Origin: Microbacterium rhizomatis
GTDB lineage: Bacteria > Actinomycetota > Actinomycetes > Actinomycetales > Microbacteriaceae
Direction: 5' to 3'
Assembly (NCBI RefSeq): GCF_008710745.1
Contig: NZ_VYSA01000002.1
Span: 434,001-498,000 of the forward strand
Length of the DNA: 64,000 nt
A program made the translations under genes and the position numbers. The notes beneath the pieces are model-generated. The model had not been told where the DNA came from. It saw only the letters and a program-made list of their open reading frames with translations, and ran no database searches. How positions within the stretch are numbered: the stretch's first letter is position 1; every line of letters starts with the position of its first letter. Of the stretch, positions 1 through 9,895 are shown in pieces.

Positions 1-398
1 ACGTGCTGGCCGGCGCTGACGCGGTCGCGCGGGAGCACGAGCTCGACCTCGTAGGCGCGCGCGCCGAACAGGAACGGCACGCTCATCGCGAGCAGCGCCG
101 CCCCGGTCATCCCGGCGATGAGCCACTCCACCCAGCCGAGCGCGAAGCCCACGCCCAGTCCGACCGTCGCCGCCAGAAGCACGAGCACCCCGGCCGGGCG
201 CACGGTGCCGGCCGCCCCTCGCGCCGCGCGCATCGACGCCGCGCGCGCCGCCTGCCACACGGTCGCGAAGGCGACGACAGCGCACACCACCCGGCGTCCG
301 CGCACGCCGGCCGCCACCTCGGTGCGGGTCCGCGTGTGCGGATCGGACGCCCCCGGCATGTCGGACGTGCGCTGAACGCGCGAGTCGGTGAGGGTCAT
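1..398 (-). CDS. DUF58 family protein (N-terminal part, runs off window)
   Basis: The ATG at 398 overlaps the stop of the upstream MoxR gene by four bases (ATGA), so the two are translationally coupled. The visible 132 residues begin with a short polar tail and an Arg/Ala-rich stretch. Two hydrophobic segments follow (around residues 65-80 and 85-105, with GVGFALGW and AGMTGAALLAMSV), then the start of a soluble domain (YEVELVLPRDRVSAGQH). This plan, and the position directly after a MoxR ATPase, is that of DUF58 proteins: membrane-anchored with a vWA-like domain, thought to be MoxR clients in envelope biogenesis. The C-terminal domain lies outside the window, so the family call rests on context plus the N-terminal architecture. 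Confidence 0.8.
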   Translation of the reverse strand, partial: MTLTDSRVQRTSDMPGASDPHTRTRTEVAAGVRGRRVVCAVVAFATVWQAARAASMRAARGAAGTVRPAGVLVLLAATVGLGVGFALGWVEWLIAGMTGAALLAMSVPFLFGARAYEVELVLPRDRVSAGQH

Positions 399-1360
399 AC
401 GGCCTCGCGCTGACTCGGCGGGGCGACGTCGAGCAGCACCTGCCCGACCACCGCCTCCTGCGTCACGCCGTCGAACTCGGCCTCGGCCTCGAGGATCAGG
501 CGATGCGAGAGCACCGAGACCGCCAGGCTCTTGACGTCGTCGGGGGTCGCGTACGTCCGGCCGCGGGAGGCGGCTCGTGTGCGCGTCGCCCGGGTGAGCG
601 CGAGCGCTCCGCGGATGCTGACGCCCAGCCTGACCTGTTCTGCCGAGCGGGTCGCGTCGACGAGGCGCGCGATGTAGTCGAGCACGAGGGCGTCGACGTA
701 TACCTCGGCGGCGAGGTCGGCCATCCCGACAAGGGCCTCGGGGCTGACGACGGGAGCCAGATCTGCTGTTGCCACGGCAGCCCCGTCGAGGATCCGCACG
801 GTCGCTGCATGGTCCGGGTAACCGAGCGACGTGCGGATCATGAACCGATCCAGCTGTGCCTCAGGCAGGCGGTAGGTGCCCGCCTGCTCCACCGGATTCT
901 GCGTGGCGAGCACCACGAACGGCACGCCGACCTGACGCGTGACCCCGTCGACCGTGACCCGTCCCTCCTCCATGACTTCCAAGAGCGCCGACTGCGTCTT
1001 GGGGCTCGCCCGGTTGATCTCGTCCGCGAGCACGATGTTGGCGAACACCGGACCGCTGTGGAACTCGAACTCGCCCGTCTTCTGGTCGTAGACGGTGATC
1101 CCCGTGATGTCGCCGGGCAGCAGGTCGGGCGTGAACTGGATCCGCGTGTGCGTGCCCTGCACGGACTCCGCCATCGCGCGGGCGAGCGATGTCTTGCCCG
1201 TACCGGGCACGTCTTCGACGAGCACGTGCCCATCGCTCAGCATCGCCGTCAGGACGAGTTCGACCACCGCCCGTTTGCCGATCACCGCCCGCTCGACGTT
1301 GTCGGCGAGCTCGGTGAAGGTCTGCGCGAACCACGCGGCCTGCTCGGTCGTGATGGTCAT
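395..1360 (-). CDS. MoxR-family AAA+ ATPase
   Basis: A 321-aa AAA+ ATPase with Walker A GTGKTS at residues 53-58, Walker B IVLADE at about 109-114, followed by NRASPKTQSALLEVMEE, which is the MoxR signature. Family members act as chaperones that activate or assemble vWA-domain partners; here the partner is presumably the overlapping DUF58 protein downstream. The gene begins 52 bp after the stop of the giant Ig-like/Fn3 gene and is probably in the same transcript with it and the kinase at 7377-8525. Length and motifs are complete. The substrate is unknown. Confidence 0.93.
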   Translation of the reverse strand: MTITTEQAAWFAQTFTELADNVERAVIGKRAVVELVLTAMLSDGHVLVEDVPGTGKTSLARAMAESVQGTHTRIQFTPDLLPGDITGITVYDQKTGEFEFHSGPVFANIVLADEINRASPKTQSALLEVMEEGRVTVDGVTRQVGVPFVVLATQNPVEQAGTYRLPEAQLDRFMIRTSLGYPDHAATVRILDGAAVATADLAPVVSPEALVGMADLAAEVYVDALVLDYIARLVDATRSAEQVRLGVSIRGALALTRATRTRAASRGRTYATPDDVKSLAVSVLSHRLILEAEAEFDGVTQEAVVGQVLLDVAPPSQREAV

Positions 1361-1412
1361 GGAGTGCTCTTCCGTTCGAGGGCGATGGACAGGGGATGCT
1401 GTGCGCCGGCCA

Positions 1413-4400
1413 TCACGGACTCGGCGGCAGATTCGGCTCGCAGGAGGCCCCGAAGCTGGACGAAGCGGGGGCGAGGTTCCAGCCCTGGGCGGCCCAGCTC
1501 ACCGTGACTCCGATGCCGCCGACCGACACGGTGCCGACCGGAACAGTCCACGGATCGGCGCTCCGCGGCAGCACGGTGCCCGTGGCGTCGAGGTAGACGA
1601 TCCCCGCCGGATCGAAGGTGATCGCCGCCTTCGCCCCCGACGGATCGTTGGACGAGTCGGCGCTCGTCTGCAGCGTCGAACCGCCGACGCACGATGCCAC
1701 GGCCCATCGCGCCTGCACCTGATACGGTGCGCTCCCGGGTGCCGGGGTGACATTCGCCCAGGCGCTCGCCGTGCCCCAGAACCGGTGCACATATCGCACG
1801 CGGATGCCGGGATCCCGGTCGTAGACGCTCGTGGGCGGACCGCCGTCGAACTGAGGGTCGTTGTTCCGAGGCGGGACGTCGCTCGAGGTCGGAGCGGCCG
1901 TGATCCGCCACCGTGCCTGCTGGTCGGAGATCTGCGCCGTCGGGTCGACCACGAAGGTCCATCCGACGGGAGCGTTCGCGCTCTGCGCGGCTCGGACCGA
2001 GGCCGTCGCGGTGGTGCGGCCGTAGAGCTCGCCGTCGAACCACGACTCGACGCACACGGTGAACGCATACTCCTGCCCGTCGGGCAGCCCGCCGAAGCTC
2101 GCCGACTCACCACCAGCCGTCGCCGAGCAGCGCTGACCGTCCTGCACGATGGCATAGCGCAACTGCGCACCGTCCCCGTTGGACCGAGCGGTCGCGGTGG
2201 CCCGTACGGTCGAGGTGCCCCCGCCCTCGGAGGCCGAACTCAGCGCGAGTGCCGCGTCCTGCGGAGCGCCGACGCCGTTCGCCTGCACGGTGACCGGCAT
2301 TCCGGTGCGGGGACCGCCCACTCCTGGCGGCACGGAGAAGCGCGGCAACGGTGTGACCGTCATGAGCGTCGCAGAGTTCGCGCCGACCCGGAACACCGGG
2401 ACCTCGACTCTCGTCTGTCCGAGGGCGACGGGAACACGGATCGTCTCGCCGACGGGGCTCGAGATCTCGAGCATGCCGGTATCGGCGGGGTCGACGCTCG
2501 CGATCGTGAGCCGTACGACTCCGCCTTCCCCGTCGGGGGTCACCACCGGATGGGCCGTGACCCCGCTCGGGGTGGCAGGAGTGTTGAAGGCCCACGCGGT
2601 CGTGCGGACGCCGTTAAGGGACTCGCCGACCGCGTTGACCGCAGTCACGTCGAACGTTCGCTTCTCGCCGTTGGGCGACGCGACCGCCGGGCAGCTGCCG
2701 TCGGTCGCGCACTGCGTGACCACCTGACCGTCGGAGCGGACGACGAAGCCGCTCAGCGCCGGGTAGGCCGATCGCGCATCGCCCGGGTCGACACGGAGAG
2801 TCAGCGACCCGTCGGCGTAGGCGACCTGGGTCACGCTCGACGGTGCGCGCGGGTACCCCTGGAGGTCGAGCAGGATCCGTCCGTCGCGCGCGGCGTTCGT
2901 GCTGCGACCCTGCGCATCGCGCACCGTGAACGTGGCGGTGCACGTCGCGCCCGGAGCCTCCGTCGTCCACGACGCGCGTACCGCGGTCGGCGAGGCCACG
3001 GCGAACGAGATTCCGACGCACGCGCCGGTGGCGGCGACCGCCGTCACCTCGAGCGGTGTGCGAGGAAGCGGGTTGACCTCGTCGACGGCGCCGACCACGT
3101 CGAAGGTGCACGTCGATCCGGCCGCCTGAGAGCACTGCTGGGTGACCGAACCACCGCGCGGCAGCGTCGAGGGTGCAGCCCCGACGCGGAGGATGAGTCG
3201 CGCCGGGGCGACTCCCGCATGGCTCGTGACATTCACGATCGCGGACTCTTCGGTGCCGGGCATCGCACGATCGGCACCGGTCACCGTCACGATCGATCCC
3301 TGGAGGGAGACCGCGAAGGCCGTTCCGGAGGGGGTGACCGAATAGGAGATGCCGGACCAGTCCTCCCGCAGCTGCCACGACGTCATGTCGCGCAGCTCGA
3401 ACGTGGTCGTCTCACCCGGCCCCACCGTGATCGAGGCGGATCGGAGCACGGGCTGGGGGTCTTGGGCGACCACCGTGATCGGCACCGAAAGATAGGTCCA
3501 GTCGGCTTGACCTGCCAGGCGCACAGGGACCTGGCACGCGTCTGCCCAGGGCGCGCCCGCGCCGGCCGTGTAACGCACGGCGGTCGTACCGTCGGCGGTG
3601 CAGGACCCCGCGGGACGCGCCCCCGAGGCGCGGATGTCCGATCCCACCTCGAGGGCTGCCCCCCTGGGCATCGCGACGACGGCGGCCATGTCGAACGAGA
3701 CCGCACCGAGCTCGTCGACGCGCTGCGGCGGCGTGCCCCGGCGCAGCGCGAGAGCGAGGTCATCGTCGCCCGGCACACGGAGGAAGGCGTAGGTCGTCAC
3801 GGGCCCGTCGATGCCCTGACCGGTCACGGCGAACGGAATGATCCGCGTCGCGGCGGGGAGCCGGCCGCTGAGCCGGACACCGTCCACGCGCACGGAATCG
3901 TCCTTCGGATGCCACAGCCCGATGCTCAGCGACGAGACCTCGCCGCCCGACCATGCCGCTTTGCCGCCGAGCACATCGACGCCCGTCTCGAAATCGGACC
4001 GATCCTCGGCGGTGAGCACCGTATCGGTGACGACCGGATAGTCCGGGACGCTTTCGCGCACGACACGCACCACGATGAGTCCGCGGGCGGTGTTGCCCGA
4101 TGTCGATTTCACGTCGTAGAGGTAGGACATCGTGGTGGGTTCGGTTCCCGCCGCGATCGTCACGGTCGACGCATCGAACGATCGCACGCGGGCGGCATGG
4201 ACGGCGTACTGATCGTTGACCGAGCCGTCCGCAAGGGTCTCGGGCAGGTCGGGGCGCACCGCCGTCACACGGAGCGTGCCGCCGGTCGGGTCGATGTCGG
4301 CCGCAAGCGGGCTGACCCTGATCGAGTTGTCGCGGCCCGCCTGCACCTGCACATAGTCGGTGAAGGTCACCGGACTCGGGTCGGACTGCCCGTCGCGCAC

Positions 4401-7376
4401 GCCCACCCGCACGGTCGCCTCGCCGGTCAGACCGAAAGCGTCGACGACCCGGTAGCGGAAGGAGACCTGCCCGCGGAAGCCGGCGACGCTCGAGTAGACG
4501 ATCCCCGTCCCATCGGCCGAGATCGTGGCGGCCCCCGTCGCCGGCTGCGACACGATCCGGTCGAGGGTCACGACATCACCGTCGGGGTCTTCTGCGAACG
4601 AGTCGAACGGGATCACCGTCGACTGGCCGGCCAGCACGCGGCCCTGAAGCGCGGAGGGCGCGGGAGGACGGTTCGCATCATCCGAGAGCACCCTCACCCG
4701 TACGGTCGCGTCATCCGCGAGCAGCGGCGCACCGGTCGTGTACACCGAGTAGCGGATGTCGTACTCGCCGGGCTCGGTCGGTGCGAGATAGCGCAGCGCA
4801 TCTCCGGACGCGAACGCCAGCGCGTCCGGGGTCGATGACACGATGGATGCCGGGTTCAAGGTCGGGCGCCCGCCCGACGGCGCGATGTCGTTCGCCAGCA
4901 CGGGGATGTCGACCTGCGCCCCCGCCCGCACCACCACGGTGTCGTCCACCGCGATCGGCGCGAGCTCGGGAGCCGGTGGCAGCAGGTATACGCTCGCGAT
5001 CCCCTCCACGCGCGCCCCCGCATCGTCGGTGCCGTCGCTCACCGCGTACGTCACGGTGCCGACGCGTCCGGAGGCGCCGGATGCTGTCGTGCCCGACACC
5101 CGCAGGTCGCTCTGGCCGACAGCATCCACCGACAGGGACGCGCCCGGATCGGGATGGGCCACGACGTCGCTGAGCAGCAGCACGCGGCGCGTCGGATTCG
5201 TGACCGCGGCGAGCACGTCGAGAGTCGCGTCCTCCTGCGGATGGACGAAAGCGACGACGGGAGCGGTGGCGAGCCCGGCCGGCGCGTCGGCGGCGAGGAG
5301 GGTCACGCGGGCCGTGCCGTCGGACTCCGAATCGCCGTCCGACACGGTGAATCCGATCCGATACGTGCCCGGCTGCGCCGCATCGAGATCGAATGAGGTC
5401 GTCCCACCCACCACTGTGGCGGCGGCCTGAGCGCCGTCGAGCACTCTGACCGAGGTCAACGAGATCGCCCCCGCGGTTCCGGTGACGTGCGGCGCGACGT
5501 CCACCGTGAGGCCCTCCCCGACACTGTCGAGCACAGCGAAGGACTGCACCGCCATGACGGGCTTGTCCGATATGCGGACCACGAGCGATTTCGTCGTCAC
5601 CGCACCGGCTGTATCGGCCACCGTCACGGCGAGCTCGACCTGCTGCCCCGCGTCCCCCGCGCCGTTGTCGTGATGCTGGTAGACGACGTCGCCGGACGGC
5701 GTCGCGACGACGCTGCCCCTGCCGTCCGGACCGCTGAGGTCGCGCACCGACTCGAGCAGGAGCGGATCGCCCTCGGGATCCACCCATCCCGAGAGGACCG
5801 GGATCGTGATGGTTCCGCCGCGCGCGACCTCGGGAGTGGGCCAGGGAAGCAGGCAGCGTGGCACTCCGCACCACGCGGGTGCGGTGTTCTGCGTCGGCGA
5901 TGCCACCGTGAGCGTGACCGTGGTCGGCGGCGAGGTGAGCCCGCCGCCCGACGTCCCGTCGGTCACCGCGTACTGGAACGTCGCGGTGCCCGTGGCCCCC
6001 GGCGCCACCCGCACGGCGAGACGCTGATCGTGATCTGTCAGGGTCAGCGTGCCGAACCCGGGGTCGAGCCCCGTCACAGACGCCGGATCGATGCTGAGCA
6101 CATCGGTGTTGGGGTCGTGATCGTTCAGGAGCACCGGAAGGCTCGCGAGGGCATCGGCGCGGACACCGAACGCATCGGGCTCGGCGACGGGAGGCCGGGG
6201 GTCGATCACGACGCTCAGCTGGTCGTCACTCGAAGCGGCGGCCTGGTTCGCGCTCGAGTCGAGCGACCAGTCCTGGCTCGAGCGGACGAGCTCTCCCCCG
6301 GGCGCCGTCCATACCCAACCCGACCTCGTCTCGTTGAGGATCACGGCGCCGTCGGTCGCGCTGAACACCGGGCGCCGATCGGCCGGCAGCACCGACCCCG
6401 CGTAATCGAGCGGCTTCTCCCCGTCCCGCGAACTCCACATGACCCCTCCCGCGCTCCCCTGCGGCAGCCAAGCGGCCATGACGGTCCCGTCGTGCACGAT
6501 CGGGCGGGCCGGTGTTCCCAGGCCCGCCCCCGGCGCACCCACCGGTGTGGTGATCGTCGTGCCGTCCACCGGGATGCGCACGAGCGAGTCCTGATCGGCC
6601 ACGAGCACGGCCGATCCCGACGGATCGGGGGGCGCGACCACCACAGCCCCCGTCGTCGGCGCGCGCACCGAGCTCGCGGCATCACGCAGCCAGACGTCGC
6701 CGCTCGCGGTGTCGACCACTGCCCATCGATCGCCGGCCGCCGTGATCGCGGGCGCGGCGAGCGTCGCGATCGCGAGCGGGTCGCGGCCCTTGACCCTTCC
6801 CGCCCCCACGTCATACCGCAGCACGGCACGGTCTGAGGCCGAGTAGGCGAACAGGATGCCGCGCTCATCGATCGCGATCGCGCTGGCCGCATACTGCGGG
6901 GCGTCGGGGGAACCGTTGCGGAAGGGATCGATCTGTGCGGTGTCGTCGGCGGACAGTCGGCCGGCGAACACCGCGCCCGCATCCGTCCGGTAGGCGACGA
7001 AGTCGCCGGCCGTGACGACGTCGACCGTGCCGGACGGAGTGGACGGCGAGGCCCGCAGCGTCTGCTCGTCGAGGTCGGCAGGCTGCGCCTCGTCGATCCG
7101 CGTCAGCCTGCTGCTGGAGTCGGTGAACAGGTAGGCCGCACCACCTGCCTGCGCGAGGCTCGAGGGGTTGCCGACGCTTCGGACGGTGTCGAGCTCGCCG
7201 ATCGCCGTGTTGACCCGGGCATACCGACGACCGTCGCCGGTCTGGAGCGCCCAGACTGAGGTATCGACCGGGGGTGTCTGCTGGGCGTCGAGGCCCGGCC
7301 AGACGATGGCGACGCCGATCACGACTGCCAGGGCGGCGGCGGCCGAGACCACGCCGACCACACGCGCACGGCGCAC
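1413..7376 (-). CDS. Giant membrane-anchored Ig-like/cadherin-like repeat protein with Fn3 domain
   Basis: The product has 1987 residues. A short basic start and one hydrophobic segment (about residues 5-28, VVGVVSAAAALAVVIGVAIV) act as an anchor or uncleaved signal. A beta-propeller-like region follows (about 40-370), then a long tandem series of Ig/cadherin-like modules (Big_9 type; repeated YxVTDG / YxVSDG / FRYRVVD endings, about 390-1150). A fibronectin-III-like part lies near residues 1560-1660 (TFDVTAVNAVGES). The start is GTG directly abutting the kinase stop (TAGGTG) with AGGAG about 8 bases upstream. Most likely an extracytoplasmic wall or adhesion scaffold. Location between a Ser/Thr kinase and MoxR/DUF58 is a recurrent actinobacterial arrangement; ligand and function are not known. 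Confidence 0.85.
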   Translation of the reverse strand: MRRARVVGVVSAAAALAVVIGVAIVWPGLDAQQTPPVDTSVWALQTGDGRRYARVNTAIGELDTVRSVGNPSSLAQAGGAAYLFTDSSSRLTRIDEAQPADLDEQTLRASPSTPSGTVDVVTAGDFVAYRTDAGAVFAGRLSADDTAQIDPFRNGSPDAPQYAASAIAIDERGILFAYSASDRAVLRYDVGAGRVKGRDPLAIATLAAPAITAAGDRWAVVDTASGDVWLRDAASSVRAPTTGAVVVAPPDPSGSAVLVADQDSLVRIPVDGTTITTPVGAPGAGLGTPARPIVHDGTVMAAWLPQGSAGGVMWSSRDGEKPLDYAGSVLPADRRPVFSATDGAVILNETRSGWVWTAPGGELVRSSQDWSLDSSANQAAASSDDQLSVVIDPRPPVAEPDAFGVRADALASLPVLLNDHDPNTDVLSIDPASVTGLDPGFGTLTLTDHDQRLAVRVAPGATGTATFQYAVTDGTSGGGLTSPPTTVTLTVASPTQNTAPAWCGVPRCLLPWPTPEVARGGTITIPVLSGWVDPEGDPLLLESVRDLSGPDGRGSVVATPSGDVVYQHHDNGAGDAGQQVELAVTVADTAGAVTTKSLVVRISDKPVMAVQSFAVLDSVGEGLTVDVAPHVTGTAGAISLTSVRVLDGAQAAATVVGGTTSFDLDAAQPGTYRIGFTVSDGDSESDGTARVTLLAADAPAGLATAPVVAFVHPQEDATLDVLAAVTNPTRRVLLLSDVVAHPDPGASLSVDAVGQSDLRVSGTTASGASGRVGTVTYAVSDGTDDAGARVEGIASVYLLPPAPELAPIAVDDTVVVRAGAQVDIPVLANDIAPSGGRPTLNPASIVSSTPDALAFASGDALRYLAPTEPGEYDIRYSVYTTGAPLLADDATVRVRVLSDDANRPPAPSALQGRVLAGQSTVIPFDSFAEDPDGDVVTLDRIVSQPATGAATISADGTGIVYSSVAGFRGQVSFRYRVVDAFGLTGEATVRVGVRDGQSDPSPVTFTDYVQVQAGRDNSIRVSPLAADIDPTGGTLRVTAVRPDLPETLADGSVNDQYAVHAARVRSFDASTVTIAAGTEPTTMSYLYDVKSTSGNTARGLIVVRVVRESVPDYPVVTDTVLTAEDRSDFETGVDVLGGKAAWSGGEVSSLSIGLWHPKDDSVRVDGVRLSGRLPAATRIIPFAVTGQGIDGPVTTYAFLRVPGDDDLALALRRGTPPQRVDELGAVSFDMAAVVAMPRGAALEVGSDIRASGARPAGSCTADGTTAVRYTAGAGAPWADACQVPVRLAGQADWTYLSVPITVVAQDPQPVLRSASITVGPGETTTFELRDMTSWQLREDWSGISYSVTPSGTAFAVSLQGSIVTVTGADRAMPGTEESAIVNVTSHAGVAPARLILRVGAAPSTLPRGGSVTQQCSQAAGSTCTFDVVGAVDEVNPLPRTPLEVTAVAATGACVGISFAVASPTAVRASWTTEAPGATCTATFTVRDAQGRSTNAARDGRILLDLQGYPRAPSSVTQVAYADGSLTLRVDPGDARSAYPALSGFVVRSDGQVVTQCATDGSCPAVASPNGEKRTFDVTAVNAVGESLNGVRTTAWAFNTPATPSGVTAHPVVTPDGEGGVVRLTIASVDPADTGMLEISSPVGETIRVPVALGQTRVEVPVFRVGANSATLMTVTPLPRFSVPPGVGGPRTGMPVTVQANGVGAPQDAALALSSASEGGGTSTVRATATARSNGDGAQLRYAIVQDGQRCSATAGGESASFGGLPDGQEYAFTVCVESWFDGELYGRTTATASVRAAQSANAPVGWTFVVDPTAQISDQQARWRITAAPTSSDVPPRNNDPQFDGGPPTSVYDRDPGIRVRYVHRFWGTASAWANVTPAPGSAPYQVQARWAVASCVGGSTLQTSADSSNDPSGAKAAITFDPAGIVYLDATGTVLPRSADPWTVPVGTVSVGGIGVTVSWAAQGWNLAPASSSFGASCEPNLPPSP

Positions 7377-8525
7377 CTAGACGGCTCCTGCGAGAAGGGC
7401 CGCCACGACGGCTGCGACCGCGACGACCACCGCGACAGCGCCGCCGAGGATCCAGTAGCGCATGCGACGCACGCCCGCGCTGAGAAGGGCCTCACCCGAG
7501 ATGTCGGTGTCCTCGTCGCGGGCGAAGCTCGTCACCGACGGGGATTCGACCCTGCGGCGGCTGTCGTGCGCCACCCTCGAGCGCTGCGGGCCGCGGAGAG
7601 CAGCGTCGGCGAAGTCGACCGGTTCGGATGCCGGCGCCCAGTCATCGACGGGGATCTCCATCGGCGAGGGGGCGAAACCGGCCTCGATCTGAACGCTGCG
7701 GAGCTCTTCGCCGAACGCCGCCGCCGACGGCTGCCGCCGCCGGGGATCGCGTTCCATGGCGCGGGCGAGCACTGCCTGCAGCGCATCCGGGAGGTCGGCG
7801 CGCGGGATCGGCGTATACGAAGCACGGGCGATCCGCTTTCGCAGCTGCTCGCGCGAGTTCTGGCCGCTCCCGTCGACGGAGCGACGCTCGAACGGGCTGT
7901 GGCCCGCGGCGAGCGAGTAGACCGTCGCCCCCAGGCTCCAGACCTCACTGGCGACCGATCCCGTGGTCTGCTCGGCGATCACCTCGGGTGCGCTCCACGG
8001 CACCGACATCGCGAACATCTCGCCCCCCGGGGTGCGCGCCAGCGACGACGAAATGCCGAAGTCGGCCAGCACCGGGCTGCCGAAAGAGGTGGTGAGGATG
8101 TTGCTCGGCTTGATGTCGCGGTGGATGAGGCCCGCGCGGTGCGCGGATTCCAAGGCCCCCGCCATCCGCACTCCGATCGCGAGCACCTCGTCGACCGGGA
8201 TGCGCTCGAGGCGATAGCGCTGCGCGAGCGACCCCGGGCAGTACTCCATCACGATGTACGGGCGGCCGTCGGCCGAGATCCCCGCCTGGTACACCGTCAC
8301 GATCGACGGATGCGCGGACAGATGCGCGAGGACGTCGGCCTCGGCGTTGAACATCCGCAGCAGCTCGGGATCGCGCACATCGCTCGGCAGCACTTTGACC
8401 GCGACACTGCGTCGCGGCATGTCCTGCTGGTAGAGGAACACGTCGGCGAAGCCGCCCGAGCCGAGCGGACGCACGTAATCGAGTCCAGGGAGGATCGGTG
8501 GCGCGGACGGCAGACGCTTGGCCAC
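7377..8525 (-). CDS. Membrane-anchored Ser/Thr protein kinase (PknB-like)
   Basis: An eukaryotic-type kinase: glycine loop GSGGFADVF, VAIK-type lysine in SVAVKVLP (about residue 44), catalytic loop HRDIKPSN (about 135-142), DFGIS (about 155) and APE in SAPEV. After the roughly 260-residue kinase domain comes an acidic/Arg linker and a single C-terminal transmembrane segment (YWILGGAVAVVVAVAAVVAA) with only a few residues outside, so there is no sensor ectodomain. I chose the GTG at 8525 (MAKRLPS) because GGAGGT lies just before it; an in-frame GTG at 8543 would add six residues but has no ribosome site. It is the first gene of the kinase/Ig-like/MoxR/DUF58 set and may phosphorylate its neighbours (inference). 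Confidence 0.92.
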   Translation of the reverse strand: MAKRLPSAPPILPGLDYVRPLGSGGFADVFLYQQDMPRRSVAVKVLPSDVRDPELLRMFNAEADVLAHLSAHPSIVTVYQAGISADGRPYIVMEYCPGSLAQRYRLERIPVDEVLAIGVRMAGALESAHRAGLIHRDIKPSNILTTSFGSPVLADFGISSSLARTPGGEMFAMSVPWSAPEVIAEQTTGSVASEVWSLGATVYSLAAGHSPFERRSVDGSGQNSREQLRKRIARASYTPIPRADLPDALQAVLARAMERDPRRRQPSAAAFGEELRSVQIEAGFAPSPMEIPVDDWAPASEPVDFADAALRGPQRSRVAHDSRRRVESPSVTSFARDEDTDISGEALLSAGVRRMRYWILGGAVAVVVAVAAVVAALLAGAV

Positions 8526-8664
8526 AGCACCTCCAGGATCCACGCGTGGGCGGGTGGGCGGGTCGCGCTCGAGGCGCCCGATCCCAGCGCCTCACGATGC
8601 TAACAAAACGCGCTCGCCCCGAATCGCGAGGGCAGCGCACCTGTGCACAAGGTGCGCGCGGATG

Positions 8665-9354
8665 TCACGGATCGGGCTCGGGACGCGGATCGAAGGGAGC
8701 ATCCAGTGAGCGCGTCAGCTCCTGGAGCATCGCCTCGATCTGCGGCTCGACGTACTGTCCGATCGCGGCTTGGATACGCAGCCGGTGGTGCAGCAGGATC
8801 GTGCAGACCTCGCGGCCGATCATGTTCGCGTAGTCGTCTGCGAGGCCGACCTCCTGCCGGAGCGCGGCTTTCGCATCAGGGCTGAGCGGCGGCAGGTCGG
8901 GCACGTCGGCATCGGCGGCTTCGGCAAGACCCGAGATCGTGAACAGGAAGGGTGAGCCGGGCACCGGGTCGGGGTCCAGCGGCATCCCCTCGTACTCGGG
9001 GTCGAGGCCCTCTGCGGGCCGGTAGCTGCGGGCTCTGTTGCGGGATGCCTGCTGCTCGAGCTCCGCCTGCAGCATCGGCAGATTGAGCGCGGTGTACTCG
9101 GCGACCGCGTGGTCGATGATCGTCTTGATGCGCGTCGAGAGTCCGTGCTGCACACCGTGGGGCACATCCGCGCCGAGACCGGCGGCGGACAGCACGGGGG
9201 AACCGAAGCAGCGACGGCAGGGGGCGACCCGTCCGCGATGGGTCGCGGGCTCCCAGCGCGGCAGCCAGCGCAGCCAGGCATCCACGGCCTGGCTGACCTG
9301 CGTCTCGAGCGAGCGCTCCACAGGACCCAAGGGTATCGGCGGGAATGCCGCCAT
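8665..9354 (-). CDS. Conserved-looking hypothetical protein with N-terminal CxxC
   Basis: I do not recognise this 229-aa protein. It is soluble, with no signal peptide or membrane segment. Near residue 47 it has CRRCFGSP, a possible metal-binding or redox CxxC pair. A helical, acidic C-terminal half follows (LRQEVGLADDYANMIGREVCTILLHHRL), and the tail is DPRPEPDP. It starts 30 bp after the stop of the membrane protein at 9385-9894, so the two are probably cotranscribed. The start region is peculiar: a 17-bp-period duplication repeats ATGGCGGCAT, and no Shine-Dalgarno is visible, so the ATG at 9354 is the best but not certain start. Confidence 0.7.
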   Translation of the reverse strand: MAAFPPIPLGPVERSLETQVSQAVDAWLRWLPRWEPATHRGRVAPCRRCFGSPVLSAAGLGADVPHGVQHGLSTRIKTIIDHAVAEYTALNLPMLQAELEQQASRNRARSYRPAEGLDPEYEGMPLDPDPVPGSPFLFTISGLAEAADADVPDLPPLSPDAKAALRQEVGLADDYANMIGREVCTILLHHRLRIQAAIGQYVEPQIEAMLQELTRSLDAPFDPRPEPDP

Positions 9355-9375
9355 GGCGAGGATGCCGCCATGGCG
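9345..9375. repeat. 17-bp-period tandem duplication over a start codon
   Basis: The 14-mer ATGCCGCCATGGCG occurs at 9345-9358 and again at 9362-9375, and each copy is largely palindromic (GCCGCCATGGCGGC in the second). The first copy contains the start codon of the gene ending at 8665; the second places an out-of-frame ATG 17 bases upstream. Confidence 0.9.
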
Positions 9376-9384
9376 GCGCGTCGC

Positions 9385-9894
9385 CTACTCGTCCTCGTCG
9401 CCCTCCCACGGCCAATGGGGACGATGCGCGCGGGTACGCACGAGTGCGATGGCGCCCCATCCCGCGACGGCTCCCGCCACGGCCAGGACCAGACCGAACC
9501 AGGATGTCGCGACCCGGCCCACCGCCGCGGTGGCCGCCGCAGGGTCCGCCCCCGCGAGCAGGCCGCCGGACCACACACCGGCCAGATACCCGAGGAACGC
9601 GGCGAGCCCGGCGACGAGGGCACCCACGAACGACGGCCGGGGACGACGCAGCGCGGGCCACAGCGCCCCCGCGAATCCCGCGGTCGCGACGATCATGCCC
9701 AGGATCCCGGGGATCGGGCCGAGACCCGGCACCGAGATCACGTCCTCGTCGAGGATGAGACTGGCCACACCCAGCCCGCAGATGGAGAGAGCCACGAAGC
9801 CGACCACCCCGTAGCCCAGCGCCAGCGGCGGACGGACCGGCCCGCCCGCCTCCGGATCGCTCCCGTCGGGCTCGGCCGGCGCCCCGCCGGTCAT
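9385..9894 (-). CDS. Small integral membrane protein, four predicted helices
   Basis: A 169-aa protein with an acidic/Pro-rich cytoplasmic tail (about residues 1-22), four hydrophobic segments (YGVVGFVALSICGLGVASLI; IPGILGMIVATAGFAGALW; VGALVAGLAAFLGYLAGVW; WFGLVLAVAGAVAGWGAIAL) and an acidic end (WPWEGDEDE). No catalytic motif is seen. Its ATG lies one base after the TGA of the upstream 360-aa membrane protein (TGACATG), indicating translational coupling. It resembles the uncharacterised small membrane proteins common in Microbacteriaceae; no function can be assigned. Confidence 0.8.
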   Translation of the reverse strand: MTGGAPAEPDGSDPEAGGPVRPPLALGYGVVGFVALSICGLGVASLILDEDVISVPGLGPIPGILGMIVATAGFAGALWPALRRPRPSFVGALVAGLAAFLGYLAGVWSGGLLAGADPAAATAAVGRVATSWFGLVLAVAGAVAGWGAIALVRTRAHRPHWPWEGDEDE

Positions 9895-9895
9895 G

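Noticed and set aside
1095..4838. Very long open frame on the plus strand
   Set aside because: It mirrors the minus-strand Ig-like/Fn3 gene; composition is Arg/Gly/His-rich with no domain, as expected for an antisense frame in GC-rich coding DNA.
8642..8655. GTGCACAAGGTGC as a fourth copy of the repeat end
   Set aside because: Matches only the first eight bases of the conserved end and has no inverted partner nearby.
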